A stretch of 64,000 nt of DNA from Jannaschia formosa (GTDB taxonomy: Bacteria; Pseudomonadota; Alphaproteobacteria; Rhodobacterales; Rhodobacteraceae), in the NCBI RefSeq assembly GCF_003340555.1, contig NZ_QPLJ01000005.1, positions 172,036 through 236,035 of the forward strand, written 5' to 3'. Of the stretch, positions 47,020 through 56,571 are shown piece by piece. Positions within the stretch are counted from its first letter, which is position 1. The number at the start of each line of letters is the position of its first letter. Both the position numbers and the translations under genes were made by a program. Under the pieces are notes generated by a model that was not told the origin of the DNA, searched no databases, and saw only the letters and a list, made by a program, of their open reading frames with translations.

Positions 47020-48078
47020 TCAGAGGGTTCTGGCCTCTGCGAAGGAGACGAGCCTGCGGCTGCGGCTGTCCCAGAGCTGCAACCTGACGCATCTGAAGCT
47101 TTCCCCCAGCGTGAGACGCTGTGCCTCGTTCAGCCGGGGGTGGTCGCGCAGGATCTCGGGCAGACGGTAGAAGGGAACACGGCTCTGCAGGTGGTGCACG
47201 TGATGCACACCGATATTTGCGGTGAACCACTGCAGCACAGTGGGAAGCACGTAATGCGAACTGCCGTGCAGAGCAGCGTCCTGAAGCTGCCAGTTCGGAT
47301 CGTGGTCCCAACTGGTCTCTTCGAACTGGTGCTGGACGTAGAAGAGCCAGACGCCGATCGAGGCCGCGACCATCGTTGTCGGCAGGAAGATCGCGAGTAT
47401 CGGCGCGGGACCGCCTGTGAAGAGGATCGCCCCGAGCCCCATGACCAGCGCTGCGTTCGTGGCCATGGCGCTGACCCAGTATCTTCCGCCCGATCGCATC
47501 AGTCCCAGCGGCAGACGATTTTCGAGTAAGAACAGGTAGGACGGGCCGAAGACGAACAGGATCAGCGGGTTCCGGTAGAGACGATAGCGAAGTCGCCCGA
47601 AAAGCGAACGCTCACGATACTCCGTCACCGTCAGGGTCAGGACGTCGCCCATGCCGCGTTTGTCGAGATTGCCGGCCGAGGCGTGATGGGCCGAGTGGGT
47701 GCGCCGCCAGACGTCGTACGGCGTCAGGGTCAGGACGCCAAGTACTCGGCCAACCCAATCGCTCAACGCTCGATTTTCGAAGAACGCCCCGTGGCCGCAG
47801 TCATGCTGGATCGCGAAGAGCCGGAGCAGGAAGCCACTGTTGAGGACGGCCAGCCCCACGGCAAGTAGGGGACTAACGGACAACGCCCACCAGGCCAGAC
47901 CCCACAAGGTCACGAAGGGGACCAGCGTGATCAGGAGCTCGACCGTGCTCCGCAGTTGCGATGGCTTACGATAATTCGCGAGAATCCCGACCCAAGCGCG
48001 CGGGTCCTGATGGGCAGGTGCGGCCTGCGCTCTGGCGACGGCGGCGGATTCCTGAGTCGAGATAGGTTCTTGGATCAT
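47020..48078 (-). CDS. Membrane fatty-acid desaturase
   Basis: A 352-residue acyl-lipid desaturase with the three histidine boxes that hold the di-iron site: HDCGH (92-96), HSAHH (128-132) and HHVHH (292-296). Hydrophobic stretches at about 45-90 and 205-250 form the two membrane hairpins. It resembles DesA/Delta-12-type enzymes that insert double bonds into membrane lipids, an adaptation to cold. Start is the ATG at 48078, with a weak ribosome site. It lies beside a cold-shock gene on the same strand, and next to IS debris. Confidence 0.92.
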   Translation of the reverse strand: MIQEPISTQESAAVARAQAAPAHQDPRAWVGILANYRKPSQLRSTVELLITLVPFVTLWGLAWWALSVSPLLAVGLAVLNSGFLLRLFAIQHDCGHGAFFENRALSDWVGRVLGVLTLTPYDVWRRTHSAHHASAGNLDKRGMGDVLTLTVTEYRERSLFGRLRYRLYRNPLILFVFGPSYLFLLENRLPLGLMRSGGRYWVSAMATNAALVMGLGAILFTGGPAPILAIFLPTTMVAASIGVWLFYVQHQFEETSWDHDPNWQLQDAALHGSSHYVLPTVLQWFTANIGVHHVHHLQSRVPFYRLPEILRDHPRLNEAQRLTLGESFRCVRLQLWDSRSRRLVSFAEARTL

Positions 48079-48300
48079 TGGTCGCCCATCAGCTCAGGAT
48101 GCAAGGTCTTGGATATGCTTTGTCAGCAAGGATGTGATCCGCTCTGAGAAGGTGACGTTCGCTGCCTATTGCGCGGCTTGAACGCTGCGCATCGTGATCG
48201 CTCCCGCTCATTCAGGGCCAGCAACCATGGCCTTGGCCCCCGCACTCGCGGGGACAGTGGGGCGGTCGCGCTGCCCGGACCGATAGCTCCTTCGAAGCCG

Positions 48301-48317
48301 GGCGGAGGATCTCCGCC
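48301..48317 (-). terminator. Hairpin after the cold-shock gene
   Basis: GGCGGAG and CTCCGCC pair around GAT, 15 bases after the cold-shock stop codon. No U-run follows, so termination is plausible but weakly supported. Confidence 0.45.
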
Positions 48318-48332
48318 TCGTGTCGTTGCCGA

Positions 48333-48539
48333 TTACGCAAGTTGAAGGTTGATCGCGGACTCGCGACCATCGCGGCCGGATTCCACATCGTAGGTGACCT
48401 TCTGGTTGTCAGCGAGGTCGGTCAGGCCGGCACGTTCCACGGCAGAGATGTGGACGAAGACATCGTTGCCGCCCGTCGCGGGCGCGATGAAGCCGAAGCC
48501 CTTGGTGGAGTTGAACCACTTCACGGTGCCATTGGCCAT
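48333..48539 (-). CDS. CspA-family cold-shock protein
   Basis: A 68-residue single cold-shock domain with RNP1 KGFGFIAP and RNP2 VFVHIS. It is an RNA chaperone that melts mRNA structure. AGGAGA lies eight bases before the ATG. It reads toward the desaturase gene (255 bases on), giving a possible cold-adaptation pair, although a hairpin lies between. Confidence 0.95.
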   Translation of the reverse strand: MANGTVKWFNSTKGFGFIAPATGGNDVFVHISAVERAGLTDLADNQKVTYDVESGRDGRESAINLQLA

Positions 48540-49009
48540 ATCCGTGTTCTCCTGTCTTCGATGCTACCCGCAGGATGCGGCAGCCCGGCATTGTTGGTCT
48601 TTATCGATCAGCTGAGCCGGACAGGCGAGACAGAGGTTCGAAAGAAAATAACGTAGCGACTACCACTTGGGCGCGCGGCCGGCCCATGACAAGAGCGAAG
48701 GAAGGAGAATGAGGACGGTGTCCGGACCGCTGATGGCCAACCACGCCTGTCGCTGTGCCAGAGCGTGTCATCGTCGTTGGTCATCCTGACCGGTTCGCCT
48801 TCCAGATCCTTCCGACCCTGTCGTCGGACTGGCGCCAGGCTCCGGAGCGCGTCTTTCCCCGCCTGAAGCCGACCTTCGCTGTGCTGTGCCTGGAGGTCCA
48901 CTGCGGCCGGGATGGGTCTGCGGCGACAAGGCGCAGGACCGGAGTCGAGGTTGCAATCCTGGGGTTGCCCGCGCATTCCTCGAGTGTCGGAACCTGGATC
49001 GGAGCCATC
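48540..49009. other. 470-base divergent interval without a supported gene
   Basis: The interval lies between the cold-shock gene and the propeller gene, which are divergent. A plus-strand frame open from 48755 continues into the propeller gene but has no ribosome site or plausible protein start. An A+T-richer patch around 48630-48660 may hold the csp promoter. No RNA gene was recognised. Confidence 0.5.
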
Positions 49010-50281
49010 GTGAAAGCATCGTCGTGGCGACTGACATGGGGGTGCGTTGCGGCGGGTCTCCTGCTTTCGGCAGTCCCGGCGACTCCGAGCCGGGCGGAGA
49101 CCGCCTCCCTCGCCGGCGTCTTCGCGACGGTCGTTTCCGTCCCCTCGCCGGCAGGCCCGGGAGGGCGCGAACCTGCACTCTTCGCGACGGAGGACGGTGG
49201 TGTCCTGATGAGCTGGACCGAGCCCCAAGGTGCTGGTTTCGCCGTCAGGATGGCCATGTTCGATGGCGCTGGATGGGGACCTGCGCGGACCATAATCGCA
49301 TCCGGCGACCTGTTCGTGAACTGGGTCGACATCCCGTCGGTCGCTGCCTTCGAGGACGGCACCCTGGCGGCGCACTGGTTGCAGCAATCCGATCGCGCGA
49401 CCTACGCCTACGATGTGCACCTCTCGCTATCTAAGGACGGCGGGCAAGGCTGGGGTCATCCGATCGTGCCGCACGAGGATCGCCAGGGGGTGCAGCATGG
49501 CTTCGTGTCGCTGCTGCCCTATGGCGACGACATGCTCTCGATCTGGCTCGACGCAAGGGAGTATGCCAGCGGTGGTGCGGACGCGCCGGAAGGGGGCTTC
49601 TCGGATTCGATGCAGCTCAGGGCGACGAGACTCGCCTCTGACGGCAGCCTTTCCGAGGACGTCTCTCTCGATGCGCGGACCTGCTCCTGCTGCCAGACCT
49701 CGGCAGCCCTGACCGGAGATGGCGCAGCGCTCGTGGCCTATCGCGACCGCACGGAGACCGAGATCCGGGATATCTCGGTGGTTCGCTACGATGATGAAGG
49801 CTGGTCGGAACCGGTGAATGTCCACGAGGACGGATGGCAGATAGCGGGCTGCCCGGTGAACGGGCCTGCCATAGACGCCCACGGCGCGCGGGCGGTCGTG
49901 GCATGGTTCACGGCACCAGATGGCGAGCCTGCGGTGATGGCATCCTTCTCGCAGGACGCCGGGCGCAGCTTTCTGCCTCCGCACCGCCTGGATCTGGGGG
50001 ATGCCATCGGGCGCGTGGACACGATCATTCTGCAAGACGGGACAGCGCTCGTCTCGTGGGTGGAGTGGACCGAAGAAGGCGAGGCCCTCATGGTGTGCCG
50101 CGTCACAGCCGAAGAGGGATGCCTTTCCGCAGGACGGCTTCATTTGAATACGGGTGCCGGCTCGCTCAATTTCCCCCGGATGGTGGGTGTGCCCGGCGGG
50201 GTTCTGTTCGCCTGGACGCAGCCCGGCGCGAACATCTCCGGCGACGAAGACCAGATCCAGCTGGTGCTCGGTAGGCTGTGA
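49010..50281 (+). CDS. Secreted BNR/sialidase-like beta-propeller protein with CxCC motif
   Basis: A 423-residue exported protein. The GTG start (with GGAG five bases before) gives a Sec signal: VKASSWRLTWGCVAAGLLLS, cleavage after SRA near residue 34. Repeated blade motifs include VHLSLSKDGGQGWG and VMASFSQDAGRSFL, which are Asp-box-like S-x-D-x-G-x-x-W/F. A notable TCSCCQTSAAL segment places three Cys together on one blade, suggesting metal or thiol binding. Sialidase activity is not supported, since no Arg triad or Tyr-Glu pair is evident. Its neighbours give no pathway. Confidence 0.8.
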   Translation: MKASSWRLTWGCVAAGLLLSAVPATPSRAETASLAGVFATVVSVPSPAGPGGREPALFATEDGGVLMSWTEPQGAGFAVRMAMFDGAGWGPARTIIASGDLFVNWVDIPSVAAFEDGTLAAHWLQQSDRATYAYDVHLSLSKDGGQGWGHPIVPHEDRQGVQHGFVSLLPYGDDMLSIWLDAREYASGGADAPEGGFSDSMQLRATRLASDGSLSEDVSLDARTCSCCQTSAALTGDGAALVAYRDRTETEIRDISVVRYDDEGWSEPVNVHEDGWQIAGCPVNGPAIDAHGARAVVAWFTAPDGEPAVMASFSQDAGRSFLPPHRLDLGDAIGRVDTIILQDGTALVSWVEWTEEGEALMVCRVTAEEGCLSAGRLHLNTGAGSLNFPRMVGVPGGVLFAWTQPGANISGDEDQIQLVLGRL

Positions 50282-50779
50282 CTGACGAGCGCGGCCAATG
50301 GACAAAGAGGGGAGGAGCCGGACCAGTAGGCGGCCGCGACGTAAAGACGTCGTGGCTTTGCCCGCGTGTTCGTCTTTGACAAGGGCAGGGGGCAGTTCAG
50401 GTCAGCGCTCCGAGGGCCGGTAGGACCGGGAGAGCGCCTTCCTCGCAGCCCAGCGGAAAGGCCGGAATGAAGGCATGTAAGGCACCCGGCTCTCGCGCGG
50501 CAAAGGGCCGCCCTCCATCGGATCTTGTGAGCGAGATCGCCGGATCAAGATGCTTGGCCTTTTTCTGTTGATGGCCATCGCGGGCTGACTCCCGGAGATG
50601 GGTGCTCGCGCGGGTTGCGGCCCTTCGCCGCTTCTCGATCCGGACCCCGTCCATCCCCGGCGCGGCGCAATGTCCGACCTGCCATGCCCCCTCGTGATTG
50701 CCCTGCCACGCCGGGGCAGACCCGACTGGCCTTGGCCGGGCGGCCCGGGATGACTAGCTGGTGATCCACGGAGGCACCC
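50282..50779. other. Gene-free stretch of 498 bases
   Basis: A minus-strand frame of 85 codons (50397-50654) is open but has no family motif and no ribosome site. A short inverted repeat, CGACGTAAAGACGTCG, lies at 50336-50351. The rest holds only the promoter side of the luciferase-like gene. Confidence 0.5.
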
Positions 50780-51787
50780 ATGCAGAAATTCTCCCTTCTC
50801 GACCTGTCACCCATACCCGAGGGGCGGACAGCCGCCGACGCGCTGGCCGCGACGGTCGATCTCGCCCGGGCCGCCGAGCGCTCCGGCTACCACCGCTACT
50901 GGCTGGCCGAGCATCACAACATGCCCGGCATCGCCAGTGCGGCCACCGCCGTGGTGATCGGACATGTGGCCTCGGCAACGTCGACCATGCGGATCGGCGC
51001 CGGCGGCATCATGCTTCCCAATCATGCGCCGCTCGTCGTCGCGGAACAGTTCGGGACGCTCGCGACGCTGTTTCCGGGGCGGATCGATCTGGGCCTTGGC
51101 CGGGCTCCGGGCACCGACATGGCCACCGCAAGGGCGCTCCGCCGTCACATGGCGCCCGACGACAGCTTCCCCGAGGACGTGCAGGAACTGATCGGCTACT
51201 TCGGAGACGGTTCCGACACAGCTCCCGTGCGCGCGATCCCCGGAGCGGGCACCCACGTCCCGGTCTGGATCCTGGGCTCCAGCCTCTATGGTGCGCAGCT
51301 GGCCGCCTGGCTCGGGCTGCCCTACGCCTTCGCGTCGCACTTCGCGCCGGCCATGCTGGAACAGGCGCTGGCGGTCTATCGCAGCACGTTCCGGCCGTCC
51401 GACCGGCTGGAAAAGCCCTACGTGATGATGGCGGCCGGGGTCTGCGCGGCCGCGACCGATGCCGAAGCCGCGTTCCTGCGGTCCTCGCAGCTTCTCGCTT
51501 TCGCGCGGCTGAGATCCGGCCGGCCCGGCAAGCTGCCGCCTCCGACCCGCGACGTAGAGCGGGAGATCCCGCCGCCGGTCATGGCGGGGGTGGAGCAGGC
51601 GCTGTCCTGTTCCGCGACCGGCTCGGCCGCAACGGTCAGACAGCGGTTCCGGACGCTCATCGACACCTTCCAGCCGGATGAACTGATGGTGACCGGCATG
51701 ATCCACGATCACGGCGCGCGGGTCCGCTCGTTCGAGATCGCGGCAGAGGTCCTTGCGGATCTGTCCGAAGACGCCGTCGCCGCTTGA
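50780..51787 (+). CDS. Luciferase-like (LLM) flavin-dependent oxidoreductase
   Basis: A 335-residue TIM-barrel flavoenzyme of the bacterial luciferase-like monooxygenase family, MsnO8 type. It has [60 protein letters not shown] and the [15 protein letters not shown] segment. FMN would be supplied by a separate reductase. GGAGG lies seven bases before the ATG. The substrate is unknown, and no reductase gene is adjacent. Confidence 0.93.
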   Translation: MQKFSLLDLSPIPEGRTAADALAATVDLARAAERSGYHRYWLAEHHNMPGIASAATAVVIGHVASATSTMRIGAGGIMLPNHAPLVVAEQFGTLATLFPGRIDLGLGRAPGTDMATARALRRHMAPDDSFPEDVQELIGYFGDGSDTAPVRAIPGAGTHVPVWILGSSLYGAQLAAWLGLPYAFASHFAPAMLEQALAVYRSTFRPSDRLEKPYVMMAAGVCAAATDAEAAFLRSSQLLAFARLRSGRPGKLPPPTRDVEREIPPPVMAGVEQALSCSATGSAATVRQRFRTLIDTFQPDELMVTGMIHDHGARVRSFEIAAEVLADLSEDAVAA

Positions 51788-51954
51788 GTGGGAGGCGCAT
51801 GAAGCCTCCCTTCATGCTTTCGGCACCGTCCGTCCAGATCGGCATTGCTGTCAGCCAAGCAGAAAACTGCGGATGGAAGTGCCGATGAGCCGACAGTCGG
51901 TGGCGGCAGAAGCGCGATGGAATTCGTTTACGACGATATGACGAAGCTCTTCGG

Positions 51955-51974
51955 GTGGCGTTGTTGCACAAATC
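51955..51974. mobile_element. IS903-type end scar
   Basis: GGTGGCGTTGTTGCACAAAT matches the terminal repeat type seen at 45694. No transposase remains next to it. It is followed within 80 bases by an RTX-type ORF, whose odd N-terminus may have been created by the insertion. Confidence 0.65.
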
Positions 51975-52048
51975 AAGGCAACTCACTGACATTACGAGGT
52001 TTTCCGGCGAGGCGCGGAAGGCGATCATTCTAGCAGTTACAATATCTC

Positions 52049-52765
52049 ATGGGTGCTCGTGCAACAGCGCCGGACCGCACAACCGCCAGAGGCGGCCCGA
52101 TCGAGGGCAGTGATGGCGACGACGGAATCGCCGGAACGCCGCTCGACGTCGTGATCGAGGGCAGGGCGGGCAACGACACGATCGAAGGCCTCGATGGCAA
52201 TGACGATCTGAGCGGCGGTGCAGGCAATGACAGGCTGATCGGCGGATGCGGGAACGATATCTACCGGCTGGACGACGGGCGTGACATCCTTGTCGAGGCC
52301 GAGGGCGCAGGCGAGGCCAGCATCTTTGCCGACCGTACCGTGACGCTGCGCGACGCCGAAATTGAGGTCGTCCGGCTTCTGGGCGGCGATAACGACGCAA
52401 TCGGCGACGGCGTCAACACGCGCTTCATCGGCAGCAATGGCGGCAACCCAATGGTCGGCGGCGGCGGTCTCGATGCGGCCACCGGGAACGACGGCGCCGA
52501 CGCCTTCGTTCTTTTGAACACGCCGGGCACGATGAGGATCATGGATCTCGAGGCGGGAGACCGTCTTGCCATTGATGATGGCTTCTTCGGGATAGATATC
52601 GGCCGCAACCCGCGCCCGCTCGCGCAGGAGGAGGCGTTCGAGATTTTCGCAAGCGGCGGCGTCTCCTATTCGCGGGGGAACGGGAGCTTGCAGATCAACG
52701 GCGAGCGCCTCGCGATCCTCGAGCGCGGCTCGGCGCTCGGGCCAGCCTACGTGCTGCTGTTCTAA
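52049..52765 (+). CDS. RTX (hemolysin-type calcium-binding) repeat protein, probably N-terminally truncated
   Basis: A 238-residue protein. Two to three nonapeptide repeats follow GGxGxDxLx (EGRAGNDTIEGLDGNDDLSG, GAGNDRLIGGCGNDIYRLDD) and would form a calcium beta-roll. A later VGGGGLDAATGNDGADAFVL is a decayed repeat block. The acidic C-terminal half ends in aliphatic residues (GPAYVLLF), compatible with a type I secretion signal. The first 20 residues look non-native, and an IS scar lies just upstream. It may be the tail of a larger protein. No T1SS genes are nearby. Confidence 0.65.
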   Translation: MGARATAPDRTTARGGPIEGSDGDDGIAGTPLDVVIEGRAGNDTIEGLDGNDDLSGGAGNDRLIGGCGNDIYRLDDGRDILVEAEGAGEASIFADRTVTLRDAEIEVVRLLGGDNDAIGDGVNTRFIGSNGGNPMVGGGGLDAATGNDGADAFVLLNTPGTMRIMDLEAGDRLAIDDGFFGIDIGRNPRPLAQEEAFEIFASGGVSYSRGNGSLQINGERLAILERGSALGPAYVLLF

Positions 52766-53345
52766 TGGTGGCCCTCACGCCGTCCCCTGTCGGGGGCCGC
52801 GACTCCGGGTGCCGTTCATCGGGCCAGCGCGTCATTGTTCAGGCGGCCCCAGACCTGTCCGGTCCTCCAAGAGTCTGGAATCTGTCCGTCGATGGCTCGG
52901 AGCTGATAGGACGCCTCACTCCATCAGAACGCTGAGCGGCGACGCCTCATGGCACATCGCGGCAGAACTCCGCATCTGTGCGCTTCTGCTCACACTGAGG
53001 CGCTGCCGCACGCCGTTGTAGCGCCCCGAGGACTGCGCGGCACGAATCAGGGTGCCCGTTGTGAAGACGGGGAAGCGCGACCGCGTCCCCTGTCACACCG
53101 ACGCCGGACGACTTGCCCGTGCCCGGATCGAAATTCCGGGCGATGGAGCATGATCGAAACACCCACTGCTTGCAGGCCCGAGGCCACGCTCTCCGCCGAG
53201 GTCGACGCAGTTCGAACCGCGACCGTCCGTGGCCTACGCCGGGGCAGGGCACCTGCACCCGTACGCGGGTGGCAAAACGCTGTGTTGTAGCCTAGCGACA
53301 CCACCGATAGCTAGGGCACGAACTTTACCAAGGCGAAGCGAGATC
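52766..53345. other. Gene-free stretch of 580 bases
   Basis: No convincing gene, RNA or repeat was found between the RTX fragment and the Mrp operon. Short frames on both strands are Arg-rich without motifs. The last about 80 bases (53270-53345) are A+T-richer and probably hold the mrp promoter. Confidence 0.5.
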
Positions 53346-56207
53346 ATGGGTCACGGGGGACACCTGCTTATCATCATCGCACTGCTGCCCTTCCTGGGCG
53401 CTCTGGTGCCGGGCCTGATGATCCGGGCAGGGCGGACCGTCTGTGCGATCTCGACCGCAGTACCGACATTGCTCGCCCTCGCGATGCTGATCGTCCTGGC
53501 ACCGGCCGTCCTGCGCGGGGAGGTCATCCAGGCCGAGATCGCGTGGCTTCCGCAACTCGGCCTCTCGGTGGCGTTCTTTCTCGACGGGCTCGGCCTTCTC
53601 TTTGCCGGCATGATCCTCGGCGTCGGGCTTCTGATCACGCTCTATGCGCGCTTCTATCTGTCGGGCGAGGACCCGATGGGGCAGTTCTATACCTATCTGC
53701 TGCTCTTTCAGGGTGCGATGCTCGGGATCGTCATCTCGGACAACATCCTTCTTCTGCTGATCTTCTGGGAGCTGACGTCGCTGTCGTCGTTCCTGCTCAT
53801 CGGGTATTGGAAGCATCTTCCGGAGGGGCGGCAGGGCGCCCGAATGGCCTTGGCCGTGACCGGCGGGGGCGGGCTGGCGATGATCGGCGGGATGCTGATC
53901 CTCGGGAACATCGCGGGAAGCTACAACCTGACCGACATCCTTCGGGCGGGCGATGCGATCCGCGCCTCGGAGTGGTATCTGCCCGCGCTGATCCTGATCC
54001 TGCTCGGTGCCTTCACCAAGTCGGCCCAGTTTCCGTTCCACTTCTGGTTGCCGCACGCCATGGCCGCACCGACGCCGGTCTCCGCCTATCTGCACTCGGC
54101 GACCATGGTGAAAGCGGGCGTTTTCCTGATGGCCCGGATGTGGCCCGTGCTCTCCGGCACCGATGCCTGGTTCTACATCGTGGCGACGACGGGTCTCGTC
54201 ACGATGGTGCTCGGCGCGTTGATCGCGCTCTTCAAGGACGACCTGAAGGCGCTGCTCGCTTTCTCGACGGTCAGCCATCTGGGTCTGCTGACGATGCTCC
54301 TGGGATTTGGGACGCAGGCAGCAGCGGTCGCGGCGGTCTTCCACATCATCAACCACCTGACCTTCAAGGCCGCGCTCTTCATGACCGCCGGCATCGTCGA
54401 TCACGAGGCGCATACGCGGGACATCAAGCGGCTCGGGGGCTTGCGCCATCTCATGCCCGTGACCTTCGTCATCGGGACCGTCGCGGCGCTGTCGATGGCT
54501 GGCATCCCGCTGTTCAACGGATTCCTGTCGAAGGAGATGATGCTGGAGGAAGCCTCCCACACCACATGGCTCGATAGCTATTACGTGGTTCCCGCGCTGG
54601 CGACGCTGGGCGCGCTTCTGTCGGTGGCCTATTCCTTCCGGTTCATCGTTCACGTCTTCCTTGGCCCCGAGCGGGACGACTACCCGCACAAGCCGCATGA
54701 TCCGCCCTTCGGCATGTGGGCCGCGCCCGCGCTGCTGGCGGTGCTCGTCGTCGTGATCGGCATCGCGCCTTTCATCGCCGATGGCATCGTGTCAGCGGCG
54801 GCCAGCGCGGTCACCGGCGCGGATCTCGATCCCCATCTCAAGATCTGGCACGGCGTGACCCCGGCGCTCTGGATGTCCGGGATCGCCATCCTTTGCGGGG
54901 CGGGTCTGCTCGTTCTGCACCCGGTCCTCGACCGGGCGTGGATCGCCGCGCCGCGCCCCGAGGCGAAGGCCATATTCGACGCACTCGTCGCGGGGGCTGT
55001 CGTGCTTGCCGGCCGCGTCACCGAAATCGGCCATAACGGGGCGATCAGCCGCTATCTCGCGATCTTTACCGCGACTGCGATCGTCCTGGGCTGGATCGCC
55101 TTCTCCGGCGCTGGCTTGTCCGAGCCCACGCGCGGCCATCTTCCCGTGCCGCCGGTGATCGCGGTGGGATGGCTCATGCTCGTTGTGGCGACGTGCTTCG
55201 TGGTGCTTCAGCACCGCAAGCGGTTCCTCGCGCTGACCGTTCTGGGCGTCATCGGGCTGTCGATCTCGGCTGGCTTCGCCTACCTGTCCGCGCCGGACCT
55301 GGCGCTTACGCAGATCTCGGTCGAGACCGTGACGATCATGCTTCTGCTTCTTGCGCTGCATTACATGCCTCAGTCGTCGCCGGCCGAAAGCTCCATAGCA
55401 TTGCGTATCAGGGACGGGGCGATAGCGGCGGCGGCCGGGGCCGGGGTAGCGGCGCTGGCCTACGCCTTCCTGGTGCGAGACATCGAGACGATATCGGACT
55501 TCCATGTCGCCAACAGCTACGAGGGCGGCGGCGGTACCAACGTCGTCAACGTGATCCTCGTCGATTTCCGCGGCTACGACACGTATGGCGAGATCATCGT
55601 TCTGGGCATCGCCGGGTTCGTGATCTACGCGCTGATGCATGCCTTGCTCGACGGGCCGGCGGGGCGTCGTCTGAAGAACACCGATTTTTCGCAGAACCGG
55701 TCGCGCGATCGCCATCCCCTGATGATGGTCGTTGTCACGCGCGTGCTGATGCCCATCGCGGTCGTCGTCGGGCTCTACATCTTCCTGCGCGGCCACAACC
55801 AGCCGGGCGGGGGCTTCGTGGCGGGGTTGGTGATCTCGATCGCGCTCTTGATGCAGTACATGGCCTCGGGCTTCGCATGGACGCAGGAGCGCAAGAGGAT
55901 CGAGTACCACACCATGATCGGTCTCGGCGTGGTGATCGCGGGTCTGACGGGCGTGGGATCATGGCTCGCGGGTCGGCCTTTCCTCACAAGCTCCTATACC
56001 TACGTGCATCTCCCGCCCATCGAAGAGTTCGAGCTCGCGACCGCCATGCTTTTCGATCTCGGCGTGTTCCTGACGGTGCTGGGTGCCGTGATGCTCATGC
56101 TCTACTCGTTGAGCCGCATCGCCAGCTTCGCCGGAGAGACGGTGAACCCGGACCCGATGGATTTCGACCCCAGCGGGCGGGCCGATCAGACCGAGGGAGA
56201 CCGTTGA
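53346..56207 (+). CDS. mrpA: Mrp/Pha cation-proton antiporter subunit A fused to B
   Basis: A 953-residue membrane protein of the hetero-oligomeric antiporter related to respiratory complex I. The N-terminal NuoL-like part has LLIFWELTSLSSFLLIGYW, FPFHFWLPHAMAAPTPVSAY with the key Lys in TKSAQFPFHFW, and HSATMVKAGVFLMARM. The C-terminal MrpB-like part has VILVDFRGYDTYGEIIVLGI and LYIFLRGHNQPGGGFVAGLV. Fusion of A and B marks the group 2 (Pha) type. It extrudes Na+ or K+ against protons, giving alkali and salt tolerance. It heads seven closely packed genes. Confidence 0.96.
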   Translation: MGHGGHLLIIIALLPFLGALVPGLMIRAGRTVCAISTAVPTLLALAMLIVLAPAVLRGEVIQAEIAWLPQLGLSVAFFLDGLGLLFAGMILGVGLLITLYARFYLSGEDPMGQFYTYLLLFQGAMLGIVISDNILLLLIFWELTSLSSFLLIGYWKHLPEGRQGARMALAVTGGGGLAMIGGMLILGNIAGSYNLTDILRAGDAIRASEWYLPALILILLGAFTKSAQFPFHFWLPHAMAAPTPVSAYLHSATMVKAGVFLMARMWPVLSGTDAWFYIVATTGLVTMVLGALIALFKDDLKALLAFSTVSHLGLLTMLLGFGTQAAAVAAVFHIINHLTFKAALFMTAGIVDHEAHTRDIKRLGGLRHLMPVTFVIGTVAALSMAGIPLFNGFLSKEMMLEEASHTTWLDSYYVVPALATLGALLSVAYSFRFIVHVFLGPERDDYPHKPHDPPFGMWAAPALLAVLVVVIGIAPFIADGIVSAAASAVTGADLDPHLKIWHGVTPALWMSGIAILCGAGLLVLHPVLDRAWIAAPRPEAKAIFDALVAGAVVLAGRVTEIGHNGAISRYLAIFTATAIVLGWIAFSGAGLSEPTRGHLPVPPVIAVGWLMLVVATCFVVLQHRKRFLALTVLGVIGLSISAGFAYLSAPDLALTQISVETVTIMLLLLALHYMPQSSPAESSIALRIRDGAIAAAAGAGVAALAYAFLVRDIETISDFHVANSYEGGGGTNVVNVILVDFRGYDTYGEIIVLGIAGFVIYALMHALLDGPAGRRLKNTDFSQNRSRDRHPLMMVVVTRVLMPIAVVVGLYIFLRGHNQPGGGFVAGLVISIALLMQYMASGFAWTQERKRIEYHTMIGLGVVIAGLTGVGSWLAGRPFLTSSYTYVHLPPIEEFELATAMLFDLGVFLTVLGAVMLMLYSLSRIASFAGETVNPDPMDFDPSGRADQTEGDR

Positions 56208-56208
56208 G

Positions 56209-56571
56209 ATGGAACTCATAGTTGCGAGCACCGTCGGCGTGCTGACCGCCGCAGGCGTTTACCTGATGCTCCGGCTCCGGACGTTCGCGGTGATCCTGGG
56301 GTTGGCGATGCTCTCCTATGCGGTCAACGTCTTCCTCTTCGCGAGCGGTCGGCTTGCCATCGACCAGTCGCCTATCCTCTCGCGATACGGAGACGCGACC
56401 TATACCGATCCGCTGCCGCAGGCGCTGGTGCTCACGGCCATCGTGATCTCCTTCGGCATGACGGCGGTTCTGGTGATGATCGGCCTCGGGGCGTATCTCG
56501 AAGCCGGCAGCGACCGGATCGATATCGACCCCGCGTCCGAAGATGCCGATGCCAAGGATGCGCGCTCATGA
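56209..56571 (+). CDS. mrpC: Antiporter subunit C
   Basis: A 120-residue, three-helix NuoK-like subunit: VLTAAGVYLMLRLRTFAVIL, LGLAMLSYAVNVFLFASGRL, PLPQALVLTAIVISFGMTAV. The Glu of complex I's K subunit is replaced, as in Mrp. It starts one base after the mrpA stop and overlaps mrpD by ATGA. The C-terminal tail is acidic. Confidence 0.95.
   Translation: MELIVASTVGVLTAAGVYLMLRLRTFAVILGLAMLSYAVNVFLFASGRLAIDQSPILSRYGDATYTDPLPQALVLTAIVISFGMTAVLVMIGLGAYLEAGSDRIDIDPASEDADAKDARS

Noticed and set aside
48755-49009. Longer N-terminus for the secreted propeller protein
   Set aside because: The extension would bury the signal peptide inside the protein. The GTG at 49010 has a good ribosome site and starts directly at the signal.
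50397-50654. Small gene of 85 codons on the minus strand
   Set aside because: No ribosome site, no motif and no context support it. It may be fragmentary, but I cannot show that it is a gene.
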